Positions 8,131 through 17,624 are shown, counted from the stretch's first letter. The stretch is 64,000 bases of DNA from JAUVXJ01 sp034411995 (GCA_034411995.1 DAOUME010000016.1:1-64000), one strand, 5' to 3'. A program made the numbers and translations. The notes: generated by a model not told the origin, from the sequence alone.

Positions 8131-8220
8131 TTGTACCACAAATCGGGAGGCGGGGCAAAACGAGTCCCTGGCGTCATCAGGTCAAGCCGCTCGAGAGACA
8201 ACGCCAGGGGGTGACATCAC
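8131..8220 (+). repeat. Diverged upstream element, copy 2
   Basis: Related to 3652-3744: starts TTGTACCACAA, has GGGGCAAAAcGAGTCC, ends CCAGGGGGTGaCATCAC. It ends 90 bases before the -35 box of the third PEP-CTERM gene, the same distance as copy 1 from its gene. Confidence 0.5.
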
Positions 8221-8309
8221 CTTGGTGTATCGTCCTGGCCGGGACCATGGAAGGCTCCGCGTGGACGCGCAGCCGGGCAGCGGTGCAGCTCAAGGGAGTC
8301 GCCTGATGG

Positions 8310-8338
8310 TTGCCGTGAGGGGACAAACGTGCTACAAT
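8310..8338 (+). promoter_or_regulatory. Promoter of third PEP-CTERM gene
   Basis: TTGCCG (8310-8315), 17 bases, TACAAT (8333-8338), with CGTGC before the -10; 77 bases from -35 to ATG. Confidence 0.7.
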
Positions 8339-8386
8339 GGGCAAAACGCGGTTGGACTCACGGTACGAGCAGACGAGGCAAGGGCG

Positions 8387-8980
8387 ATGAAGAGGCGTTG
8401 GCTGGCAGGTTTGTTGCTCGGTCTGAGTCTGGCTTTGCTCCTGGCCGGTGGAGTGGCGCTGGCTCAGCAGCTATTCCTGATCAGAGAGAAGCCCTGCGTG
8501 GTTTGTTTCGATGGAGTGGGGACTCCCACAGAGGACCAATACCAGATGCTTACCTTTGGAGGTTGGACCACTGAGTACCCGCTGTGTCTACGTCAGTCGC
8601 TCGAGGGCCAGGTTCTCAGCGATGGTTGCTGGGAAGGTTATCCTCCTACAGACCCGTTCTCGCCGCCCGTGGGGGATCTGTTCCCCTGTGAGTGGGGTAA
8701 ACGCCTCGTGCCCGTCGCCGCCCTGGGACGCGAGGTCAGCATCGCTAGCGGGCCGGCAAGTCCGCTGGGCACGTGGACGTACAGACTGTATCAAAAGGAC
8801 GGCCAGGGAGTGGAAATCGCCTACGCTGAGGCCAGTTGGCTCGTGGCTGAGATTTGCGAAGTGGAGTTCGTGCCTGAGCCGGGGTCGATTCTGCTCCTGG
8901 GCGGCGGTCTAGTTGGTCTGGCAGGCTATGCCACGCTTCGACTTCGCTCAGGGCATGCCCTGCGCATGAGGACCAGGTAG
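8387..8980 (+). CDS. Short cysteine-containing PEP-CTERM protein
   Basis: 197 residues from the ATG at 8387 (GAGGCAAGGGCG upstream). The signal peptide (MKRRWLAGLLLGLSLALLL then GGVALAQ) matches the paralogues at 5923 and 63228. The mature protein opens with KPCVVCFDG, the same Cx2C position as its paralogues, has scattered cysteines, and an LGTWTYRLYQKDGQG motif. After AEASWLVAEICEVE comes FVPEPGSILLLGGGLVGLAG and a basic tail, a PEP-CTERM signal. The last codons overlap a REP-like sequence. Function unknown; exported and probably surface-sorted by inference. Confidence 0.85.
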   Translation: MKRRWLAGLLLGLSLALLLAGGVALAQQLFLIREKPCVVCFDGVGTPTEDQYQMLTFGGWTTEYPLCLRQSLEGQVLSDGCWEGYPPTDPFSPPVGDLFPCEWGKRLVPVAALGREVSIASGPASPLGTWTYRLYQKDGQGVEIAYAEASWLVAEICEVEFVPEPGSILLLGGGLVGLAGYATLRLRSGHALRMRTR

Positions 8981-9096
8981 AACAATCCGGCGGGTGCACA
9001 GTGCCTCCAGAGGGTGTTGCCTGCGTACAGGCGAGTCGATGGTCCAGGGTGGCATCCTGGGAGCGTGTTTTAAGCTTTCTTTCTCGGGTTAGGTAC

Positions 9097-9125
9097 TTGA
9101 CAGGTGTCCGGCTATGTGGTATACT
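9097..9125 (+). promoter_or_regulatory. Consensus promoter of the lysine operon
   Basis: TTGACA (9097-9102), exactly 17 bases, TATACT (9120-9125). Transcription should start near 9132, giving a leader of about 300 bases before lysW. Confidence 0.8.
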
Positions 9126-9179
9126 AGCGGACAATGGAGGCGGAGTCGCATCAGCGACCGCCATCCGAAGAAGGCGAAG

Positions 9180-9257
9180 ATGTTTGCTGAGACTACCATG
9201 AGACTGAACGACAGAAAGCGAAGCCCTAGCAAGGAGCCAGACCGCCCGTTTGGGTAG
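9180..9257 (+). CDS. Possible leader peptide of the lysine operon
   Basis: A 25-codon frame, MFAETTMRLNDRKRSPSKEP then DRPFG, lies between the operon promoter and two terminator-like hairpins, with AAGG a few bases upstream. Its stop codon falls inside the first hairpin (9234-9265). It has four Arg and two Lys codons, not a run of one amino acid, so a classical lysine-codon attenuator is not proven. Another tiny frame starts at 9134, almost at the predicted transcription start. The peptide may be incidental. Confidence 0.35.
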   Translation: MFAETTMRLNDRKRSPSKEPDRPFG

Positions 9258-9265
9258 GCTCTTTT
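9234..9265 (+). terminator. First terminator-like hairpin in the lysW leader
   Basis: GAGCC (9234-9238) pairs with GGCTC (9257-9261), with an inner GCCC/GGGT helix, followed by TTTT. Its 5' arm GAGCCAG is also complementary to the 3' arm of the second hairpin. Confidence 0.5.
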
Positions 9266-9289
9266 GGGCTGAATATCCGAGAGTGAAGT

Positions 9290-9323
9290 AGAGCCAGTCC
9301 CCAGACGGGGGCTGGCTCTTTTA
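9290..9323 (+). terminator. Second, stronger terminator in the lysW leader
   Basis: GAGCCAGTCCCC (9291-9302) pairs with GGGGGCTGGCTC (9307-9318) around a short loop, followed by TTTTAC. It lies about 110 bases upstream of lysW and would stop most transcripts from the promoter at 9097 unless antitermination occurs. Confidence 0.75.
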
Positions 9324-9430
9324 CTGCGCGATGGAAAGGTCCGTCGCGCTTTCCTGTACCTGGGGTCCGGGCTGGCCGGGGAGCCACCGGGCGCAGGCGG
9401 GAAGAAGTTCACCAAGAGAAAGGGGTCGTG

Positions 9431-9598
9431 ATGGTGGTAACGTGTCTGGAGTGCGGAGCAGAAGTTGGTCTGGATGAGGGTGTTGAAGAGGGAGAGATCG
9501 TGGTCTGCCCTGACTGCGGAGTCGAGTTCGAGGTCATGAGTGTGGACCCCATATCGATTCAACTGGCGCCCGAGGTCGAGGAAGACTGGGGGGAATAG
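9431..9598 (+). CDS. lysW: Amino-group carrier protein LysW
   Basis: 55 residues: MVVTCLECGAEVGLDEG, a central VVCPDCGVEFEV and the C-terminal EDWGE. The CxxC pairs (C5/C8 and C30/C33) form the zinc site, and the terminal EDWGE ends in the Glu to whose gamma-carboxyl the alpha-amino group of aminoadipate is attached. This carrier keeps intermediates from cyclising and presents them to LysX, LysZ, LysY, LysJ and LysK. A GTG three bases upstream is an alternative start. Its TAG is immediately followed by the ATG of lysX, so the genes are coupled. The small gene is easily missed by annotation. Confidence 0.95.
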   Translation: MVVTCLECGAEVGLDEGVEEGEIVVCPDCGVEFEVMSVDPISIQLAPEVEEDWGE

Positions 9599-10446
9599 AT
9601 GAAGATAGGCGTGCTGTGCTCTCGCGTGCGGCTGGAGGAGAAGCTATTGTTCGCCGCTCTTCGCAAGCGAGGCATAGACTTCGACCGCCTAGACCCCCGG
9701 AGCATGATCCTCCATCCCCGCGGGAACGGCGTGGAGGAGTATGACCTGGTGCTGGTGCGCTGCATCAGCCACACCAGGGCCTACTACGTCACCCGCTGGT
9801 TGGAAAGCCTGGGGGTCCGGTCGGTCAGCCCACACCGGGTGGTGGCCGTTTGTGGCGACAAGATGCTGACCACCAGTCTCCTTCAGCAGGCCGGCTTGCC
9901 CACCCCCGAGACCGTCATTGCCTTCACCCCTGAGATGGCGCTGAAGGCTATCGAGGAGATGGGCTACCCCGTGGTGCTCAAGCCTCTCTTTGGGTCCTGG
10001 GGGAGGCTTCTAGCCCGCGTCAACGACCGGGACGCGGCGGAGGCTGTTCTGGAGCACAAGGCTACGCTCGGTGGCTACCTGCACAGCGTCTTCTACATCC
10101 AGGAGTATGTGAAGAAGCCCGGGCGGGACATCCGGGTCGTGGTCGTGGGTGATGAGGTGATCTACGGCATCTATCGCCGGTCGGAGCACTGGATCACCAA
10201 TACCGCTCGTGGCGGGTCAGGAGAACCCTGTTGCGTAACGCCCGCCGTCCACGATCTGTCGCTGGCTGCGGCGCGAGCAGTGGGCGGAGGCATTGTGGCC
10301 GTGGACCTGCTGGAGACACCCGATGGTCGTCTTCTGGTCTCTGAGGTGAACCACACCCCTGAGTTCCACAGCAGCGTCAACGTGTCTGATGTGGATATCG
10401 CTGGCAAGATGGTCGAATACGTCCAACGACTTGCGGAGGCACCCAG

Positions 10447-10450
<4 letters not shown>
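9599..10450 (+). CDS. lysX: Alpha-aminoadipate--LysW ligase LysX
   Basis: 283 residues, an ATP-grasp ligase that joins the amino group of alpha-aminoadipate to the C-terminal Glu of LysW using ATP. The ATP-grasp core is visible around residues 115-200 (VVLKPLFGSWGR, FYIQEYVKKPGRDIRVVVVGD) and the metal/phosphate site near 245-255 (SEVNHTPEFHSS). The segment HWITNTARGG corresponds to the substrate loop used to tell LysX from its glutamate-specific relative ArgX and supports the lysine assignment. Starts directly after lysW and overlaps lysY by 4 bases (ATGA). Confidence 0.93.
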
Positions 10451-11484
<1,034 letters not shown>

Positions 11485-11520
11485 CCGGGGCCAGGACTGA
11501 TCTCTGAAGGGAGGGAGACT

Positions 11521-12363
11521 ATGATCGTGGTCAAGGCCGGAGGTAACGTCGGCCTGGACATACAGGCGGTGTGCGCGGACATCGTGGAACTGGTGCGACG
11601 AGGCGAGCAGGTAGTGCTGGCCCACGGCGGCTCGCACGAAGTCAACGTGGTCTCTGAGAAGCTGGGTCATCCTCCCCGGTACGTGACCTCCGAATCGGGG
11701 TACGTGAGCCGGTATACCGACCGAGAGACGCTGGATATCTTCGTCATGGTCGCCGCTGGCCGGGTGAACAAGGCCTTGGTGGAGAGGCTCCAGCAGATGG
11801 GGATCAACGCCATCGGCCTTTCGGGGCTTGACGGGCGGCTACTGGAGGGGCAGCGCAAGCCCACGCTGCGCATCATCGAGAACGGAAAGCATAAGATCCT
11901 GCGCGGCGATCACAGCGGCAAGATCGAAAGAGTCAACGAGGCTCTACTGCGCACCCTCCTGGACGGCGGCTACACGCCCGTGGTGGCGCCCGTGGCCATC
12001 GGAACCGATGGAGAGGCCCTCAACGTGGACGGTGACCGTGTCGCCGCGGCCATCAGCGCCGCGCTGAAGGCCGACACCCTGGTCATCCTGTCCAACGTTC
12101 CCGGCTTGCTGAGTCGTTTCCCGGATGAGACCAGTCTCATCCGGCACATCACCCTCGAGCACGCTGAGCTGCACCTGGAGAAGTACGCCCAGGGCCGAAT
12201 GAAGAAGAAGATGCTGGGAGCCATCGAGGCTTTGAACCAGGGGGTGGGTCGCGTAGTCCTTGCGGATGGCCGTGTAGAGAAGCCAGTGCAGCGGGCTCTG
12301 GCCGGGGCCGGCACAGCCATCGATGGGTGCACGCAGCACGTCGTCCTGACGCCTGGTAGTTGA
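11521..12363 (+). CDS. lysZ: [LysW]-aminoadipate kinase
   Basis: 280 residues, an amino-acid kinase fold protein of the ArgB/LysZ group. It phosphorylates the side-chain carboxyl of LysW-bound aminoadipate. The N-terminal VKAGGNVGLD, the AHGGSHEVN glycine loop near residue 35 and NVDGDRVAAAISAALKADTL near residues 165-185 are characteristic. The ATG follows GGAGGGAGACT. Product passes to LysY. The intergenic gap to the homocitrate synthase downstream is about 110 bases without a visible terminator, so the operon probably continues. Confidence 0.93.
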   Translation: MIVVKAGGNVGLDIQAVCADIVELVRRGEQVVLAHGGSHEVNVVSEKLGHPPRYVTSESGYVSRYTDRETLDIFVMVAAGRVNKALVERLQQMGINAIGLSGLDGRLLEGQRKPTLRIIENGKHKILRGDHSGKIERVNEALLRTLLDGGYTPVVAPVAIGTDGEALNVDGDRVAAAISAALKADTLVILSNVPGLLSRFPDETSLIRHITLEHAELHLEKYAQGRMKKKMLGAIEALNQGVGRVVLADGRVEKPVQRALAGAGTAIDGCTQHVVLTPGS

Positions 12364-12477
12364 CAGAAGGTGCCGGGACCGGCGATGTTTCTCGTGCTGC
12401 GCGTGGTGGCTCTGCGGGGGAAAGACCACGGTGGCAGCCGCGCCTGACAGACCATACCGGAGATGGGGGGAAAGGGC

Positions 12478-13674
12478 ATGGACCGACACAGGACATCCGG
12501 GCTGAGGGACACGTTCACGGAGGAGATGCTGGCCTCCAAGATCCGAGGGCCGGTGTACGTCGATGACACCACTCTTCGGGACGGCGAACAGACCGCGGGG
12601 GTGGTGTTCGCCAACGAGGAGAAGATGCACGTCGCTCGCATGCTGGCGAGACTGGGCGTGCATCAGATCGAAGTGGGCATCCCGGCTATGGGGGGCGACG
12701 AGAAGGAGACGATCAAGAAGATCGTGGACCTGGAGCTTCCGGCGAGCATCCTGGCCTGGAACCGGGCCGTGATTGAGGACCTCCAGCACTCCCTGGATTG
12801 TGGCGTCAGCGCGGTGGCGATCTCTATCTCCTCATCAGATATCCACATCCAGCACAAGCTGAAGCGGAACAGGCTGTGGGTTCTCGATTCCGTGAAGCGT
12901 ACGGTCGAGTTCGCCAAGAGGCATGGGCTCTACGTGTCGGTCAATGCCGAAGATGCGTCCAGAGCCGATCCCTCATTTCTGGTCGAGTTCGGGGAGGCGG
13001 CCAAGGGCGCCGGCGCCGATCGGCTGCGATACTGTGACACGGTGGGCATCCTGGATTCGCTGGAGACGTACCAGAGGGTGAAGAACCTCATCGACGCAGT
13101 GGCGATGCCCATAGAGATGCACACCCACAACGACTTTGGGATGGCTACGGCCAACGCCCTCGCCGGGTTGCAGGCGGGCGCCACCTACGTGAACACCACG
13201 GTGAACGGACTGGGCGAGCGGGCGGGAAACGCTCCGCTGGAGGAGGTGGTGATGGCGCTCCAGTACTGCGACGGGGTCAGCCTGGCGATCCGCACCTCGC
13301 TATTCAGAGAGCTCTCGGAGTACGTAGCTCTGGCCTCCGGACGGCCTCTGCCGGCGTGGAAGCCGGTCGTGGGGAGCAACTTGTTTGTCTACGAGTCGGA
13401 GGGGCGAGCGAGCGGAGTGGTGCGCGACCCCGCGACCTACGAGATATTTCTCCCTGGCGAAGTGGGTCTGGCGCGGCGCTTCAACGTGGGCAAGTACTCT
13501 GGTCCCAGCGCGGTCAGGCAACAACTGCGGGAGTATGGCCACCATCCCACGGAGGGGGAGCTCTCGAAGCTAGTACCTGTGCTCAGAAGCCGGTCCATCG
13601 CCCTCAAGCGGTCACTCTTCGCCGGCGAGGTGGTGGAAGAATACCTGGCACTGCGAGACGGAAGGGGACAGTAG
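12478..13674 (+). CDS. Homocitrate synthase-like protein, copy 1 (divergent)
   Basis: 398 residues from the ATG at 12478, preceded by GGGGGGAAAGGG; an in-frame ATG at 12463 is an alternative. It is an HMGL-like TIM barrel of the homocitrate/isopropylmalate synthase family: DDTTLRDGEQTAG near the N-terminus and MHTHNDFGMATANALAG in the middle with metal-binding His residues. The usual second signature, HESGIHxDG, is replaced by VYESEGRASGVV, so the lid that closes over the active site differs from the copy directly downstream. It may be a catalytic variant, a regulatory subunit forming a heteromer with copy 2, or an enzyme for a related condensation. It belongs to the lysine cluster. Confidence 0.8.
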   Translation: MDRHRTSGLRDTFTEEMLASKIRGPVYVDDTTLRDGEQTAGVVFANEEKMHVARMLARLGVHQIEVGIPAMGGDEKETIKKIVDLELPASILAWNRAVIEDLQHSLDCGVSAVAISISSSDIHIQHKLKRNRLWVLDSVKRTVEFAKRHGLYVSVNAEDASRADPSFLVEFGEAAKGAGADRLRYCDTVGILDSLETYQRVKNLIDAVAMPIEMHTHNDFGMATANALAGLQAGATYVNTTVNGLGERAGNAPLEEVVMALQYCDGVSLAIRTSLFRELSEYVALASGRPLPAWKPVVGSNLFVYESEGRASGVVRDPATYEIFLPGEVGLARRFNVGKYSGPSAVRQQLREYGHHPTEGELSKLVPVLRSRSIALKRSLFAGEVVEEYLALRDGRGQ

Positions 13675-14835
13675 ATGGCCACAGAACTCGGGATTCGACT
13701 CGTGGACACGACTCTGCGCGACGGCGAACAGGCGGTGGGGGTCATCTTCACGCGCTGGGAGAAGAAGCAGATCGCCACGTTGCTGGCGGAGATAGGGGTG
13801 CCGGCCATCGAGGCGGGGTTCCCCGCCCTGGGGCCAGAAGAGAAGGAGTGTGTGAGGACGGTTGCTGAGGCAGAGCTGATGGTGAGGGGAGGCACGGAAC
13901 CCCTGGAGATAAACGCCTTCGCCAGAGCGAAGCGGGATGACGTGAGAGACGCCGCCGAGTGTGGTGCGCATCGGGTAGTCATCTCCATCTCCACCTCCGA
14001 CGTGCACATCGAGCGCAAGTTCCGCCGCTCACGCCAGTGGGTGCTGGAGCAGGTGCAAGAGGCGGCTGGTGAGGCTCGGAGCCTCGGCCTGGGATTCACC
14101 ATCAGTGCGGAGGATGCTTCACGCACGGGCCTCTCGTTCCTGGTCGAGTATTACGGTCTGGCCCAGAAACTGGGAGCGACGGCGGTGCGCTATTGCGACT
14201 CTCTGGGCGTGGAACATCCGTACGTCACCTACCGGCGGCTGAAGCTCCTGAAGGAACAAACCGCGCTGCCGATGGAGCTGCACATGCATAACGACTTCGG
14301 CATGGCTACCGCCAACGCGCTGGCGGGCATCCGTGCAGGCGCGGAGTCGGTGGTGGTGTCGATAGGAGGGCTGGGAGAGCGGACTGGCAACTCTGCGCTG
14401 GAGGAGGTGGGGATGGCCCTGAAACACCTCTACCAGGTGCCTCTGGACATCGATACCAGCAGGTTTCGTGAGATCGCCGAGTACGTTGCCGGTGCCAGCC
14501 AGCGGGCGATACCGATCTGGAAAGCGATCATTGGCACCAACGTCTTCGCCCACGAGTCAGGTATCCATGCCGATGGTATCCTCAAGAACCCCGCCAGCTA
14601 CGAGGCGTTCAGCCCGGAGGAGGTGGGGCTGGAGCGGCAAATCGTGATCGGCAAGCATTCCGGTTCCAGCGCCCTCATCCACAAGTTCGCGACTGAGTTC
14701 GGCATCGAGTTGGACGAAGAGACGGCAGGCATCCTTCTCCAGCGGGTGCGGGCTATCGCTGTGGAACTGAAGAGGCCCGTGTTCACGAAGGAACTAATGC
14801 TCCTCTACGAGGAGCTGAGGGAAGGTACAGACTGA
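13675..14835 (+). CDS. Homocitrate synthase, copy 2 (canonical)
   Basis: 386 residues. Condenses acetyl-CoA with 2-oxoglutarate to homocitrate, the entry step of the aminoadipate pathway. All family signatures are present: VDTTLRDGEQAVG at the N-terminus, HMHNDFGMATANALAG with the metal-binding His pair, and FAHESGIHADGILK about residue 285. It starts directly after the stop of copy 1 and its stop overlaps the lysT start by one base (TGATG). The C-terminus is short, without the leucine-type regulatory domain of isopropylmalate synthase, consistent with homocitrate synthase or NifV. The name follows context as well as sequence. Confidence 0.88.
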   Translation: MATELGIRLVDTTLRDGEQAVGVIFTRWEKKQIATLLAEIGVPAIEAGFPALGPEEKECVRTVAEAELMVRGGTEPLEINAFARAKRDDVRDAAECGAHRVVISISTSDVHIERKFRRSRQWVLEQVQEAAGEARSLGLGFTISAEDASRTGLSFLVEYYGLAQKLGATAVRYCDSLGVEHPYVTYRRLKLLKEQTALPMELHMHNDFGMATANALAGIRAGAESVVVSIGGLGERTGNSALEEVGMALKHLYQVPLDIDTSRFREIAEYVAGASQRAIPIWKAIIGTNVFAHESGIHADGILKNPASYEAFSPEEVGLERQIVIGKHSGSSALIHKFATEFGIELDEETAGILLQRVRAIAVELKRPVFTKELMLLYEELREGTD

Positions 14836-16106
14836 TGGGCCAGACGCTGGTGGAGAAGCTGATCGGCGCCAGAGTGGGGCGTCAGGTCAAGGCTGGGGAG
14901 TTTGTGCTGGCTCCGGTGGATCTGGTTCTGGCCCATGAAGGGACTGGAGTCCTGGCCATAGAACAGTTTGAGGAACTGGACAGGACGGGCCTCGCCGCGA
15001 CCACTCTTCTGTTCTGTGACCACGCAGCTCCTTCGCCCAGAAGAGAACTCTCGCAGGTGCAGAAGCGTTTCCGAGACTTCGCGGCCCAGAAGGGAGCGCA
15101 CTTCTTCGGCCCCGGCGCTGGGGTGTGCCATCAGATAGTGGCCGAGCGGTGGGCTGGGCCGGGGCATGTGATCGTGGGCGCCGATTCTCACACCTGCACG
15201 GCGGGGGCCCTGGGGGCTTTCGCTACGGGCATGGGTTCCACCGACGTGGGAGCAGCGATGGCTTTGGGCAGGACCTGGCTCAGGGTCCCGGAGACGATAC
15301 GGATCGAGCTGCGAGGCCGAGCTCAGCCTTTGCTCTCGGCCAAGGATGCCATCCTGCACGTCATTGGATCGCTGGGGGCTGACGGAGCCATCTACAAGGC
15401 CCTGGAGTTCGGGGGGCCTGCCTTGGAGGAGATGACTGTGGAGGATCGGCTGACGCTGTGCAACATGGCAGTGGAGGCAGGGGCCAAGACCGGTGTCTGC
15501 GCGACGGATGAGGCCACACGGGCGTTTCTCGAGCGGCAGGGCAGGGGGGCAGAGTTTGTTTCTATCTCTGCTGACAGTGATGCTGACTACGAGGAGGTCG
15601 TGGAGGTCGATCTGAGCAGTCTTCCACCGCAGGTGGCTCTTCCGCATACTGTCGACAACGTGCGACCAGTGGGAGAGGCAGCAGGCAAGCCCGTAGACCA
15701 GGTCTTCATCGGCACGTGTACCAACGGGCGATTGTCCGACTTGAGAGTGGCCGCCGCTATGGTCAAGGGTCAACAGCTACATCCTAGCGTGCGCCTGCTG
15801 GTGGGTCCAGCTTCGCGCAGGACCTATCTCGAGGCTCTGCACGAGGGGCTGATCGAGGCGTTCGTCGAGGCTGGCGCCGTGGTGCTGCCGCCGGGATGCG
15901 GCCCCTGCGTGGGTGTCCACCTGGGGGTGCTAGCGGATGGAGAGCGCTGCCTCTCCACACAGAACCGGAATTTCGAGGGCAGGATGGGCAATCCACAGGC
16001 AGAGATCTTCCTGGCATCTCCTGCCACTGCCGCGGCCAGCGCCTTGAGAGGCGAGATCACAGACCCGAGAACGCTGCACGAGGGACTGGGGGCGGATCAT
16101 GGATAG
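14835..16106 (+). CDS. lysT: Homoaconitase large subunit
   Basis: 423 residues, the aconitase/isopropylmalate isomerase large-subunit fold carrying the 4Fe-4S cluster. Cluster cysteines are seen in FIGTCTNGRLSDL (about residue 297) and PPGCGPCVG (about residues 355-358). HTCTAGALGAFATGMGSTD is a conserved substrate-binding segment. With the small subunit directly downstream it converts homocitrate to homoisocitrate. LeuC is the close alternative, but the flanking homocitrate synthases and lysWXYZ make the lysine role more likely. Overlaps the small-subunit gene by 8 bases. Confidence 0.88.
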   Translation: MGQTLVEKLIGARVGRQVKAGEFVLAPVDLVLAHEGTGVLAIEQFEELDRTGLAATTLLFCDHAAPSPRRELSQVQKRFRDFAAQKGAHFFGPGAGVCHQIVAERWAGPGHVIVGADSHTCTAGALGAFATGMGSTDVGAAMALGRTWLRVPETIRIELRGRAQPLLSAKDAILHVIGSLGADGAIYKALEFGGPALEEMTVEDRLTLCNMAVEAGAKTGVCATDEATRAFLERQGRGAEFVSISADSDADYEEVVEVDLSSLPPQVALPHTVDNVRPVGEAAGKPVDQVFIGTCTNGRLSDLRVAAAMVKGQQLHPSVRLLVGPASRRTYLEALHEGLIEAFVEAGAVVLPPGCGPCVGVHLGVLADGERCLSTQNRNFEGRMGNPQAEIFLASPATAAASALRGEITDPRTLHEGLGADHG

Positions 16107-16614
16107 CTTCATTCGGGGGCGAGTCTGGAAGTTTGGCGACGGCATAAGCACGGACCACATCATACCTGGCAGGTACTTCCACTTGAGGGGCGACCTTCCG
16201 GCGTTGTCCCGGCACGCCCTGGAGGACGCAGATCCGTCGTTCGCCGCGTCAGCGAGACCAGGCGATTGCCTGGTGGCGGGCAAGAACTTCGGCCAGGGAT
16301 CGTCGAGGGAATACGCGGCTCTGGTGCTGAAGGAGCGGGGTGTGCGGGTGATCCTGGCCGAGTCTTTTGCGCGCATCTTCTTTCGCAACGCGGTGAATGT
16401 GGGCCTGATGCCCGTTGTTTGCGACACTGCTGGCTTCCGGACCGGTGACGAGGTTGAAGTCGACCTGGAGAGGGGAGTGGTCAGGAACCAGACACGAGGG
16501 TCCGAGCGAGGCTTCGCCCCTCTTCCTCGCGTCATGCAGGCAATCTTGGCTGATGGGGGGCTGGTTTCGCACCTGCTAAAGCATGGAGGTTACCAGTGGG
16601 AAAACACTCTGTAG
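16099..16614 (+). CDS. lysU: Homoaconitase small subunit
   Basis: 171 residues, the swivel-domain partner of the large subunit, which is about the usual size for LysU/LeuD of this archaeal-like type. It has the conserved KNFGQGSSREYAAL segment (residues 56-70), where Ser and Arg contact substrate, and DHIIPGRY near the N-terminus. It overlaps lysT by 8 bases and the dehydrogenase downstream by 19 bases, so all three are translationally linked. Confidence 0.88.
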   Translation: MDSFIRGRVWKFGDGISTDHIIPGRYFHLRGDLPALSRHALEDADPSFAASARPGDCLVAGKNFGQGSSREYAALVLKERGVRVILAESFARIFFRNAVNVGLMPVVCDTAGFRTGDEVEVDLERGVVRNQTRGSERGFAPLPRVMQAILADGGLVSHLLKHGGYQWENTL

Positions 16615-17597
16615 CTGTCTTGCCTGGCGATGGCATCGGTCCAGAGGTGGTGGGGGCCGCTCAGGCTGTGATCCAGGCTGCCGGGGTGGAGATCGACTGG
16701 CAAAGCTGTGACGCGGGCCTGAAGGCCGTGGAGACCTGGGGCACACCTCTCCCTGAAGATGTCCTGGACACTATTCGCCAGACGGGAGTGGCCCTCAAGG
16801 GACCCGTGACCACCCCTGTTGCCTCTGGTTTCTCCAGTGTCTCGGTCGCCCTGCGCAAGGCGCTAGGTCTGTACGGGAACCTGCGTGTGGCGAGGAGCAT
16901 CCCCGGCATCGCCAGTCGCTACGAAGGAGTGGACCTGATCGTGGTCAGGGAAAACACGGAAGGTCTGTACTCTGGGGTCGAGGTGCGGGTGGACGCGGAT
17001 ACCGCGGAGGCGGTGAAACACGTTACTCGCCGCGCGAGCCTGGCCATCGCGGAGTACGCCTTCGAGTACGCGCGGCATGAGGGCCGGAGGGCAGTAACTA
17101 CCGTTCACAAAGCGAACATCCTCAAGCTCACCGATGGCCTGTTCCTGGAATGTGCGAGGGAGGTCTCGGCGAGGTATCCGGAGATCGAGCACCGGGAGCG
17201 CATGGTCGATGCCCTGTGTACGGACTTGGTCGTGGATCCACGCCGGCACGACGTCCTGCTTTGCCCCAACCTCTATGGAGACATCGTCTCCGACCTGGCC
17301 GCTGGCCTGGTGGGGAGTCTGGGGGTGGTTCCTTCCGCCAACGTAGGTCCTGGAATCGCGCTGTTCGAGGCCGTCCATGGCTCGGCGCCCGACATGGCTG
17401 GATTGGGCATAGCTAACCCCACAGCGCTCATCCTGGCCGGGGCCATGATGCTTCAGCACCTTGGTGAAGAGGAGGCGTCCGCAAGCATCCATCGAGCTGT
17501 AGAAGAGGTCTATCTTCTTGGACAGGATGTGACCCCGGATGTGGGGGGAGCAGCGGACACGGAGCACATGACTCAGGCGGTGATCGGGCATCTGTGA
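16596..17597 (+). CDS. Homoisocitrate dehydrogenase
   Basis: 333 residues from a GTG at 16596 with GGAGGT upstream. It is a beta-decarboxylating dehydrogenase of the isocitrate/isopropylmalate family: PGDGIGPEVV at the N-terminus, VRENTEGLYSGVEVR around residue 110 as the substrate loop, and LYGDIVSDLAAGLVGSLG with the metal-binding Asp residues. It oxidises homoisocitrate to 2-oxoadipate with NAD. The substrate (homoisocitrate, isocitrate or both) cannot be fixed by eye; context supports the lysine pathway. The aminotransferase that makes aminoadipate (LysN) is not in this window. Confidence 0.85.
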   Translation: MGKHSVAVLPGDGIGPEVVGAAQAVIQAAGVEIDWQSCDAGLKAVETWGTPLPEDVLDTIRQTGVALKGPVTTPVASGFSSVSVALRKALGLYGNLRVARSIPGIASRYEGVDLIVVRENTEGLYSGVEVRVDADTAEAVKHVTRRASLAIAEYAFEYARHEGRRAVTTVHKANILKLTDGLFLECAREVSARYPEIEHRERMVDALCTDLVVDPRRHDVLLCPNLYGDIVSDLAAGLVGSLGVVPSANVGPGIALFEAVHGSAPDMAGLGIANPTALILAGAMMLQHLGEEEASASIHRAVEEVYLLGQDVTPDVGGAADTEHMTQAVIGHL

Positions 17598-17624
17598 GCT
17601 GTGTGCTTGGAGCAGGAGAGGGGT

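Noticed and set aside
9126..9430. Lysine riboswitch or T-box leader upstream of lysW
   Set aside because: Characteristic conserved strings of the L box or T box (for example a GGTGG.ACC-type T-box core) were not found; a simpler attenuator is proposed instead.
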